Below, in pieces: positions 13,901-24,307 of a stretch of 64,000 nt of DNA. Every line of letters begins with the position of its first letter. Within the stretch, counting starts at the first letter, position 1. The translations under genes and the position numbers were made by a program. The stretch is from Gordionus sp. m RMFG-2023 (Eukaryota; Nematomorpha; Gordioida; Chordodea; Parachordodidae). The stretch spans positions 15,725,561-15,789,560 of the forward strand of contig NC_088775.1 in NCBI RefSeq assembly GCF_954871325.1, given 5' to 3'. Below the pieces are notes generated by a model, which was given only the letters and a program-made list of their open reading frames with translations, had not been told where the DNA came from and searched no databases.

Positions 13901-14615
13901 AGTATATTTTAATTTTTTATAATTTATTTTTATATTAATATTATTAAATAAATGCAAATATATTTAAATAAATATATTATTTTGTGAATTATAAAACTAT
14001 TGATAAAATTAAATCATCAGTATATCTAATTTTATCAATTATCATATGACAATCAAATAATTTTTTCCAATATAGCGAATTATATATTTTACAGAAAACT
14101 ATAAAATATTGATAAGGACATCAGAAAATATCTTTTAAAGACATTGTGGGATGAATAATATGAAGATTAATTTTTAATATCAATTTTTATTTAAAATAAA
14201 TAGATGACGTTAAATAATTGAAAATTGTTGCTATATTTATTATCAAGGGCATTGATTAGTAAAATTTGTAAAAATATTAACTGTAATATATTCTCTACCT
14301 GTCAAATATGTCTGTGAGTGGAATTTTACCTAGTATTTTGTAACCAATTCTATATAATAGAGGAATATCAACTATATGTCTACATACTTTTTATAAAGAA
14401 ATTTCTTATACTTGTTTGGAATAAATAACTACCATGCTTTATATTTATGTATATACAAGTAATTTATTATATTTTATATAATCTAATAAAAATATATTTC
14501 ATTATTGTTCCAGGCTTATTTTTTTCTATTATAATTAACCTCCTATCTTGTAAAAATACAAAAAAATTTTTATACCCCCCCCCCCCTCCTTAGAAAAATT
14601 CTGGCTACACCTATG
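10974..14615 (+). mobile_element. hAT-like element (copy A) split by a LINE
   Basis: Starts CATTGGCGTAGCC and ends GGCTACACCTATG, an imperfect inverted pair, between ATATCTTT (10966-10973) and ATATTTTT (14616-14623), an 8-bp duplication with one mismatch. The outer parts, about 10974-11375 and 13880-14615, align in reverse orientation with copy B at 22177-23354, which has no LINE. The middle is therefore a later insertion. The outer element has no coding region of its own and must have moved with a hAT transposase supplied elsewhere. Confidence 0.85.
11375..13880 (+). mobile_element. Non-LTR retrotransposon (LINE) with restriction-like endonuclease, broken
   Basis: Reverse transcriptase pieces run from about 11780 to 12600: AHGLDGIRP, then RPIAIGSTFRR near 12020, then GIQQGDPL near 12360. 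The catalytic box reads WYINDG near 12458, with an Asn where the first Asp of YxDD is expected. Downstream are a Cys/His cluster (PHTCSGC...HSLHC, near 13240-13300), GRIVRH and an RRDG motif near 13415, matching the restriction-like endonuclease tail of a widespread animal LINE group. A final conserved segment ends at the stop near 13786. The reading frame shifts many times, so the copy is dead. Outer limits come from comparison with copy B and are good to a few tens of bases; no poly-A tail or duplication was seen. Confidence 0.8.
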
Positions 14616-14629
14616 ATATTTTTCCTCAT

Positions 14630-15900
14630 AAATCCCAATGTGAGAATCTGATGCATCTATGAAAAATGTGCCTCCTTCCTCGGGAGCGATCGGAAATGGG
14701 GTTCTGAGTGCGTTTGCAGCTAGTGAGGCTTTTAGGAAGGCCAGGTAGAAGCTCAATGGTGGAAGCGCGTCTGCTTGTGGCATCGAACAATATAAAGGGC
14801 GAAGATTTTTTATAATCCTGTAACGGCATAAATATAGTGATTGAGTACTCCGAATACCTCTAGGGCGATCATTTTGTTATAAACAAAATTCCAACCTTCA
14901 TATATTACCCTCATCTACTTCGGCCGTTTTCATAATGTTGTCTAGGGTAATTCCAAGGTAAGTAATCGATGTGTTAGGTTCCAATACCAATTTATTCCCA
15001 TTTATTGAGGCCCCAGTGGGCTGCCATGACTGTTAAGGCTTGGGTGTCCTTATTGACTAGCTCTGCCGACACTCAGAAAATAAGGATGTCGTCTAAGTAG
15101 ACGAGTATCTGCATGTCCTGACCGCCTTGTCACATAGATCTATGACTATGTTTTGTAGGGCATACGGGGAGAAGGAGGCTCCCATGGTAGTTTTTGTATA
15201 TATATTTTGTAGATCTAATGATGAACCCAAATAATTTTTGTCGGGACATTGCCAATGGGATTGCGTAGAGTGTTAAACGGAGGTCAAGAACTTTATTTCT
15301 CCGCCAAATGTCTCACTAGTCAGCGGTAAAAGTACTCAGAATACCATTTCCGATCGCACCTGAAGAAGGAACCCCCTTTTTCGTAGTCTCATATTGGGAT
15401 TTCAGAGGAAAGATATAGAGGGTTTTTGATATCATTTGTCAAAGCCCGAATTGCATGCGTTTCAATAGGACCCCTACACCAGTTCAATATTATGGAACTA
15501 CTAGCCATCACAGCAGCAGCAATGTTCCGTAAGAACTTTTGGGGAGGCGTCCCAAAGATCTTCACGTACAATATCATCAGTAAAAAAAGGATCACAAAGT
15601 CAAGAGTGCGAAGTCATCGGTTCTAATCAAGGGCATGCAATTCATTCCATACGTAGAATTCGCACGACATATCTCATGGGTCGCTTCAGAAAACAAATTA
15701 GCCGACAGACCAAACAGGGAATGGGTACGATAAGACCAACGTTATACATGGGTATGTAATGACTTGGGGTTACTTGACATCAATCAAAAAGGGGAATCTT
15801 TGGCTAACACATCAATTCCCATCCACATTCCGATTGCAGAAATCGCAGATTCCTCTGGAAGAAATTTGTTTAGAAATTTTTTGACATCCCACTACAATCG
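14630..15900. mobile_element. DIRS-like retroelement fossils in inverted arrangement
   Basis: Similarity to reverse transcriptase of the DIRS order is seen on the minus strand at about 14880-15250, and RNase H-like similarity at about 14630-14800 on the same strand. A second piece of the same family, covering the RNase H region and beyond, lies on the plus strand at about 15330-15900. The two face opposite ways and meet near 15.3 kb. Both are clearly broken, with many breaks, and look old. No terminal repeats were identified. Confidence 0.6.
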
Positions 15901-16173
15901 TAGTCAAGAAAACCCGCCCCCCCCCCATTATTATGCCCCGTCTCGTAAATCGCAAACCCGCGCGAACTAATATGTGAATCATTATAATCTCATAAATTGT
16001 CATTGTGGGAAATTGTTCACCAATCTGGAAACTCAAAGTAATTGATCAGAACCAAGAGTCTAGCATAATTATCTATATAGACTATGTTGTTGATACATCA
16101 ATTAATTTTTCCCATTTCCAGTTTAAGTTAACCAAAATTTCCCATAATCTCCTCCTTTCCTCAATTATAAATA

Positions 16174-17644
16174 CTAGGGCGTCACCCTAGCCCGGCATTC
16201 GGCAGGGGAGAATGTAGCATGGGAATCACAAATGGCACGGAGTCAGAGATAGCCATGAATCACAAATAGTGGTGAATAACAAATAGCGATGAAATTACAA
16301 AGCATGAGATATCAAAAATTTATAAAAAATTAAAATACAAATGTGGTAGAGTATGTAAATTTAAAAAAAAATAATGTATCGCCATAATATATAATGTTTA
16401 TTTATTGCTTATTTATTGAGCAGGAACAATGATAAATAAAAATTATAGAAATATTTACTAATATTATTCAAACTAGTATTTATATTGCGAATATAGACGA
16501 ATATTCTTCTGGGAACCAATTCTCAAGTTATTTTTATAAGGTAGAATTAAAATAAAATTCGGAGAGATCAATTGGCAAACTTTAAAAAAATAGGATCCTT
16601 GTGAATAGATATTGAATTATTTAAATAATATAAATATCGTACTATGTATTGTTTTCTTGGAATAAATGTAACTACTATTTAAATAATAAAAATAGAAAAC
16701 CACGTATCGTCTTTTTTATTGATTTGTACAAAAAAATTAGCAGGAATAAAAAGGAGTATTGTTTATTGTTAAAAAGGAAGGATCTTTAATAATAGATATA
16801 TAAATTTTAATTCATTATAAAAAATATTGTAATATAGTCTTTTTGGAATAAATATAAAATCCTATATAATAATATTTAAATAATAGAAATAATTTACTAT
16901 GTGTATATATTTGTGAGTTATACAAAATAATCAGCAGGGATAATAAAGTGTTATTCGGCCATAAATGTCAAGCTTTAAAAGAAGTAGGATCCTTAAGAAT
17001 AGACATATAAATTTATTTAAATTATAAAAATAGTATGCTTTCTATATTTTTCTGTGATACAAAATATTCATCAGAGATAAAAGGGCATATTGTTTGACCA
17101 GACAAAATGGATAGTTTTAAAAATAAGTAGGATGCTTAAAATAGATATATTAATTCATTTAAATTATAAAAAAATATCATTGTTCTTTCGTATTCGTATA
17201 ACCCGGAATTAATCGGATATAAGTTCACGTTACACCACATTGGTTGTAGTTCTTATTTTATATCAATGGTCATAATCTTTAGTTTATGAGGAGAACAACC
17301 AGAGACATAGACATATATGAGCGCCCATGTGAAAGCAGTAGAATAGAATGATTTAATCAATATTTTTATTTTTTGATATCTAAAATACATATATATAATT
17401 TGCTTCAAAATAATATAATTTACTTTCGCACTATAATTAAAATTTCAAGTGACCCATTAGAATTGAATTTACTTGAATACTGTTGTGTTGATTGAATTTA
17501 AAATAGAATGATTTGAAGAAAATATTTATTTATTTATTATTTTTTTTAAAATCGATAAATAATAATAAGAATAAATAAATACTTAACGATGACATGACGT
17601 CACGAATGACGTAGCGTGGACATAAGGAAAATTAAAAATATTGA
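16174..17644 (-). mobile_element. Helitron-like element H0
   Basis: Read on the minus strand it begins TCAATATTTTTAATTTTCC and ends GACGCCCTAG, with an A before and a T after, as Helitrons that insert between A and T do. Its 5' segment carries the GACGTCATGTCATCG phrase shared with H1 and H2. Between about 16590 and 17165 there are four degenerate tandem units, each with a TAGGATCCTT-like phrase followed by an ATAGATAT-like phrase. No helicase or Rep coding is seen, so it is non-autonomous. The 3' hairpin is weaker than in H1, so confidence is moderate. Confidence 0.5.
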
Positions 17645-19429
17645 TATATTCATTTCTTTGTTGCCCATTTAAACATTACTAGTAGATAGCCCGTCAAAAA
17701 TGACGGAGAATGAGAATTTTATTCGTTTTTTTAAGAAAGATGTTACCTTTTATTTAAAAATCATATCCAATTTATATAATTTTTAAACCCCCCCCCCTTC
17801 CCCATTTAGGTCAAGTCCAAGCAATGTCATTGAGTCCAACCCATTAGGAATAAGAGTGGAAACTATTATTTGGGTCAAAATCTATTTAAATGAGCTTGTA
17901 CCCAATACCAAAATTCTTTGTAAATATATTATTGGTTACATAAGACTAACATTTAACATTTAAAAATTTCAAGCCAGGTCCAAGCTCATAATATTTGGAA
18001 AAAATTTCCACGCGTTCAAGACCTTATAATTTATAAAAAAAATTCTCAAGCCTAGCTCAACCCATAATAATTTTGAAAATTTTTTCCTAGCCCGGCCCAT
18101 AATAATTTGTATAAGATATTCCCAAGTCAGGTGCAAGCAAATATTAATCTTGAGGAATATTTTTCAAGCCCAGTCCATCCCATATTAAGTTTCAAAACTA
18201 TTTCCCAAACCCGGAGATAGTTAAATTTCTAAATAATTTCTCAACACATGAAGGGGAAATCTCGGATTTACCAATTAGTGGGTTAACTCCTTTTATCAAA
18301 AAATTTGATAAGGGCTATCTATATCTTTTGTTAAGTACAAAAAAATGCTATTTATTTAAATTACAAAAATGTCATTCAATACTAATGAAACTTATATGCA
18401 ATTTATTTATATATTTTTTAAGAAATTTGTTTTTCTTGCCATATAAATTTAGGAAATTTTTTTAAAAAATGATGAGGAATAATTATTACTCTGTGTGTCT
18501 GGTAAAATTAAGACCAAATCCTTTCAGTCGTCTGCAGAAGAAAAAATTAATGTATAATATCATCCCATTTAGGGTTGGGTGAAAGTAATGAATAATGACG
18601 GATTACCAAAGCAGTGTACAACACCCATTGCGTCCTGATAAAGCTGAGGCCCTGGGCTACTGGTAAAAGAAGAACGCAAAATGATATTTCTGCCAAAGTG
18701 TCAGTTTTGGTATCCCCCTCTAAAATAGAATCATGAACGACATAGTCAACTCAACCATAAAACGGTCGTAAGTATTGTTATAAAGGCCATGACAAAACTA
18801 CCGCATATTTTCCCATTAATAATGTTAATGAAATTGGCCGCACTACACATTCACGTTTGAACATCTCTCTAAATATTCATGAAAGTTCCACAGGGAATCG
18901 GATAAAGTATTATTTATAATAACTCCTAATGAGGTAAATGATAGTGGAATTAAATGCTTTTATTTGTTAAAAATTAGGCAGAGGTGGCATAGGGATTGTG
19001 GTAGTGGTGATAGAAATATTATTTCGAGGCAACTGGGTGTATAAAATAAACATATAGATATAAAACATTAGATAAAAAACAAAATAAACCTCCAGAGGAG
19101 TTCACAGTGCCTTATTATCTTGGCCACCAGTAACTCTAGAACGGGTAAGGCGGTTGTTGAATCGCCATTTTTTTCTTTGCTTATCTTTAATAAAAGATTC
19201 ATCATGTTTGGTAGCAATGTGAGGGATTAGGGTTAGCCTAGACAAATAAAGAAATCAGGCAAAAATATAAATATACTATTGTTGAAATTAAACAAACATT
19301 AAAATTGTAAAACCGGTAGAAGGGTCAATATTAGATGCATATTTCTGATAAGTTGGAGGGCTATCATCAAATAAAACTTTTAAGGGACTAATCAAGTCTA
19401 TTATGATATTCTAAAAGTTAAAAAATAAC

Positions 19430-20800
19430 ATGATAAATGTAATGATTCAAGCATCCAAGATCTTAATATTTAAATAGATTTTCTCAAGCCCACCTTCCCT
19501 AGTAATTTTGAAATCAAGCCCAGAGATATTAAATTTATAACATAAGATTAACATTTAACATTAAAAAATCCTAATATAGGTTCTACCCTACAATATCTGG
19601 AAAAAATATCCAAGCATCCAAGACGAACATTTAATAATAAAAAATCCCAATATAGGTTAAACTGGATAAAATATCCAAGCATCCAAGATCATAATATTTA
19701 AAAAGATTTTCTCAGCCCACCTTCCCTAATAATTTTGAAATCAAGCCCAGAGATATTAAATTTATAATTAATGAAAAGGAAATATCTGATTTACCAATTA
19801 GTCAACAGGTAAAATATATTACTTTATAAAAAGAATAACATAAGACTAACATTTAACATGGAAAAAATATCCAAGCATCCAAGACTAACATTTAACATTA
19901 AAAAATCCCAATATAGGTTCAAGAAGAGAGCATCCAAGATCTTAATATTAAAAAGAATTTCTCTAACCCACCTTCCCTAATAATTTTGAAACCAAGCCCA
20001 GAGATATTAAATAAGACTAACATTTAACATTAAAAAATCCCAATATAGGTTCAAGCCTACAATATCTGGAAAAAATATCCAAGCATCCAAGACTAACCTT
20101 TAACATTAAAAAATCCCAATATAGGTTCAAGCCTACAATACTGGATAAAATATCCAAGCATCCAAGATATTAATATTTAAAAAGAATATCTCAAGCCCAC
20201 CTTCCCTAATAATTTTGAAATCAAGCCCAGAGATATTAAATTTATAACATAAGACTAACATTTAACATTAAAAAATCCTAATATAGGTTCTACCCTACAA
20301 GACGAACATATAATAATAAAAATCCCAATATAGGTTAAACTGGATAAAATATCCAAGCATCCAAGATCTTAATATTTAAAAATATTTTCTCAAGCCCACT
20401 TTCCCTAATAATTTTAAAATCAAGCCCAGAGATATTAAATTTATAATTAATGAAGAGGAAATATCTGATTTACCAATTAGTCAACAGGTAAAATATATTA
20501 CTTTATAAAAAGAATAACATAAGACTAAATTTAACATGGAAAAAATATCCAAGCATCCAAGACTAACATTTAACATTAAAAAATCCCAATATACGTTCAA
20601 GAAAAAAGAATCCAGGATCTTAATATTTAAAAAGAATTTCTCTAACCCACCTTCCCTAATTTTGAAACCAAGCCCAAAATTTATAATTAATGAAGAGGAA
20701 ATCTCTAATTTACCAATTATTCTACAGGTAAAATATATTACTTTATAAAAATAATAACATAAGACTAACATTTAACATTAAAAAATCCCAATATAATTTT
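19430..20800. repeat. Tandem/satellite array inside Helitron H1
   Basis: A compound unit recurs about six to eight times with internal deletions. Key phrases are AAGACTAACATTTAACATT, AATCCCAATATAGGTTCAAG, TATCCAAGCATCCAAGA, CCCACCTTCCCTAATAATTT and CAAGCCCAGAGATATTAAAT. Full units are close to 230-330 bp, and the order of sub-phrases is conserved while whole phrases drop out. Confidence 0.85.
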
Positions 20801-21316
20801 GAGAAAAATTATACTTGATAAATAAGAGAATGTTCTATTTTGTAGGTCCTCGCTATCCCTAGTGCGTTTCTTTTTTTGATTGATCTGCCATCTTTTTCTT
20901 TTATTAATGATGGATAAATCACCACCTGTACAATCATTAACTGAGGTTAGGACATGGCTTGTTAACTAAAATAAAAACAAAATAAATAAAAAAAATAAAT
21001 GCATTGAACCTGATGAGGAGTCAATATACCACCTGTACAATCATTAAGTGAGGTTGGGACATGCCTTGTTATCTAAAATACAAAAGAATAAATAAAAAAT
21101 ATATTAATGTATTAAACCTGAAGAGGAGTCAATATTAGGTTAACCTCTCTAGAAATAGTGGGAATATCATCCATCATAAGCTAAGTATTCTAAAATGAAA
21201 AGTATAAACCTTTTTAGTATATATAGATGAATAACTTTATTTTGCATTATGTCTAAAAATATTTTCTATAAAAAAAATAAAATAACATCAATAAAAAATA
21301 AAAATAAGTACGTACC

Positions 21317-21396
21317 GATGACATGACGTAGTGATGACATGACGTAGTGATGACATGACGTAGCAATGACATGACGTAGCGATGACCTGACGTCAC
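21317..21396. repeat. 16-bp tandem repeat near the Helitron H1 5' end
   Basis: About five copies of GATGACATGACGTAGT with slight variation. Single-copy versions of the same phrase stand at the matching place in H0 and H2, so this is local expansion of a Helitron subterminal motif. Confidence 0.9.
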
Positions 21397-21434
21397 GATG
21401 ACGTAATGAGGACATCGGAAAATTATAATATAGA

Positions 21435-22176
21435 TATAAATAAATAAACTTTTGTTTAGAGATAAATAAGGATGAATGCGGATAGTTTGAGTAACTAACT
21501 GGAAACATCCACTGGTCTAGGGGTCCCTTCGCGCTCTCGTGTCCTAAATAATAATTTGAATGTCTTATTTTTTCATAATTTTTGTCTTAGATCTAATTAG
21601 GAAAAAATTTAATAATAAATAATAAAAATCTTATTCTATTTAGTAATGATAAATAAGTACTAGTATATAATAAACATTTTTGCAATAAAGTAAATTTCTA
21701 TGCTCAACTATATATAATTCTGTTTATTAATTTAAAAATGTGTACATTACCACATCCTGCCATAGGGGAGTAATCGGGGGGGGGGGGGGGGGGGGGGGGG
21801 GGGTTTGTAAATTTGCTTCTTGTAAATAGAATTTTTTAGCTAATAAAATTAGAATTTAATTAGTGCTGTAAATTCTAGGCAGATTTATTGGAGATATAAC
21901 TTTGTTAAAAATCACTATTACTACTAGTTACTTTCGAATTTGATAAAATGCACTTGGATACTATAATTTATTACATTTTATAAAATATTTAACTCGTTAC
22001 TTTTCTATTATATTTCATTCATTATATTTATATGATATACTGAATTAAAAATTACAATCAATTGTATACATTTCAATTTATTTTTGGATTAAAGAGATCG
22101 CTTCTTTCAGTTAAGGTCTAATAAAATTTATTACATATGAAATTAATATTGTTAATAATTTTAAAGTATAACAGGG
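21435..22176. other. Gene-free spacer with 28-nt poly-G
   Basis: AT-rich sequence between Helitron H1 and hAT-like copy B. The only landmark is the longest homopolymer of the window, poly-G at 21776-21803. Confidence 0.6.
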
Positions 22177-23354
22177 CATTTTTCCTAAGTGGGGGGGGGG
22201 GGGGGGAATTAAAATTTTATATGTAGTCATAAATACAAGATAGGAGGTATTTTAATTTGAAAAAAAATATATTAGCTTTATTTAAAATATAAGAAATTGG
22301 TTAAGAGATTACATCAAAAAATAAGGCTGAAACAATTAGGAAATATATTTTTATTAGTTTATATAAAATATAATAAATTACATATATTAATTAATACAAA
22401 AGCATGGTATTAATTTATTCCAAACAAGTATAAAAAAATTCTTTATAAAAAGTAAGTAGACATATAGTTCATATTCCTCAATTATATAGAATTAGTTACA
22501 AAATATTAGGTAAAATTCCACTTTTACAGACAGTTAATGTTTTAACAAACTTTACTAACCAATGTTTTTGATAATAAATATTATATACAATTTGTCAATT
22601 CTTTAATAACAACTATTTATTTTAAATAAAAAAATATCATATTATTTATCCAACAATGTATGTACCTTATTAGATATGACGCTACTTAAATTTAGAATTA
22701 TTTTTTCCATTTACATTTTTTAAAAGATATTTTATGATGTCCTTATAAATATTTTATAGACTTTTGTAAAATATATAATTCACTATTGGTAAAAATTATC
22801 TGATTGTTATATGCTACAATAGATAAATTTATAATATTGTAAATCTACGACACATAATATTCTATTGTTTATATTGTGCATTAATTTTTTTATATTTAAT
22901 TTATAATTTAATTTTAACAATAATTTTATAATTATATTTTACTTTTATTAAGAAAAATAAATAAAAGTTACTCACTTCATAAAAAACTATATTTAATATA
23001 TTATATTATTTAGTAATTTTATGATTAATATTTCACTTTTATCTTAATTTATCTTTGGCTTATATTTCATTTCTTAAAAACATTATTGGCTTTATTTTTT
23101 TTATATATAAATGTTTTTTTCCAAAACAGTATGAATTATAATGAATGCTTTAGTTTAAGAAAATATTAACTTTTACATTCTTTCTTTTAAATTATTGTTT
23201 AAGATACATGTATACATTTTTTGGGAGACAGGGGGTGGGGAGAGGACTAAAAGTGATATTTTTTATTAGTTTAAAATGATATTCACAAAAAGTAATAAAT
23301 TTTTAAAGGGAAGAGGGATTTCCTCTTGTCCCCTCCCCCTTGGCTACGCCTAAG
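22177..23354 (-). mobile_element. hAT-like element (copy B), non-autonomous
   Basis: Flanked by a perfect 8-bp duplication, TAACAGGG, at 22169-22176 and 23355-23362. The right end reads GGCTACGCCTAAG. At the left end about 15 bases of the terminal repeat are missing compared with copy A, leaving CATTTTTCCTAAG before a 16-nt poly-G. The body aligns in reverse with the two outer parts of copy A and has no coding. It gives the empty-site reference that exposes the LINE insertion in copy A. Confidence 0.9.
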
Positions 23355-23362
23355 TAACAGGG

Positions 23363-24307
23363 TCATGGCATGGCTAGGAAATATAGTTTTATTGAAAAAT
23401 ATTTCACAAAATCATCTATTTTACTAACTTTAAGAAAAATTGTTGTTTTGTAATAAAAAATAAATAAAACAAATAGATTTGATCAAAATATATAAATTGG
23501 CAAGGTTAAAACTACGAGGGTGGGACATTTAGAGCCAGAACCTCTTAGCCAATAAAATTTCTCACTGAAATATTGCAGTTCTTACCACACATATATAAGA
23601 AAATTAAATGCTTAAATATTACATTATGAATATTAATAATATCTAAAATTTAAATAATTTACTATAATATAGTACATATATTTTTGATCTGTTTATTCAC
23701 CAATCTCATTTTAAATATGATAAAAAGGCAATGAAATTATGAATTTTTCTTTTTCTCTCATTTGAAACATCGTCACAAAGAAAACAAGCAAATAATTGTG
23801 TTGTATGATTTTTAATTATTGTGACATTTTTTTAGTGCGAATAAATACAATATTTTGTATTTTTTTCGATAAGCAGAAAATAATTCCCAGCGGAAAACCC
23901 TCAATTTTTTTTTTGAAAGAGGAAAAGGTTATTTTTAAAAATTTGTAAGAATAATTATTGGGAAAATTTTTTTAAAAATTATTAGGGAAATTTTTTTCTG
24001 GGGAATTTCTTGATTCATTTTTTCAGTACAATGACTTCTTTATTTAAATTGCATTTATATAAAATTTTTAAATCCAAAAATTTTTATAAAGGAAATAAAA
24101 ATTACCTTTACGAATTATCATATGAATATTTCTTTGTTTTAAATGCACGAATCTGAACAAAGGAATATAAGAGTGACTGTCATACGAATCAGACTTTTTA
24201 AATATTATGATTATTTACTCTAATAATGTTTAGCAAAAATTTCATTGTTATTTATAATATCTATCCATTTTTACAAATGTTTTTGAACCATATGATATAT
24301 TTTTGAT
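23363..24307. other. Region upstream of UBE3B, no element recognised
   Basis: AT-rich and gene-free. It should hold the UBE3B promoter and 5' UTR, but no clear core promoter motif can be picked out in this composition. Confidence 0.4.

Larger units (their letters stand above)
17679..21434 (-). mobile_element. Helitron H1, non-autonomous
   Basis: On the minus strand the 5' end is TCTATATTATAATTTTCC preceded by A. The 3' end has a strong hairpin (CCGTCA/TGACGG), then eight bases and CTAG followed by T. This is the classical Helitron layout: no inverted repeats, A-T insertion site, 3' hairpin, CTAG end. The 5' and 3' ends are shared with H2 at 47466-53961. The interior is tandem repeats and gives no Rep/helicase protein. 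Confidence 0.8.

Noticed and set aside
15389-15626. Overlapping opposite-strand open frames near 15.4-15.6 kb as host genes
   Set aside because: The region is accounted for by the DIRS-like fossil.
20481-20771. 96-codon open frame on the minus strand
   Set aside because: It lies wholly within the tandem repeats of Helitron H1 and repeats its own sequence at both ends.
21317-21396. Short regular repeat as possible CRISPR or replication iterons
   Set aside because: Direct tandem copies with no spacers, explained by expansion of a Helitron 5' subterminal motif.
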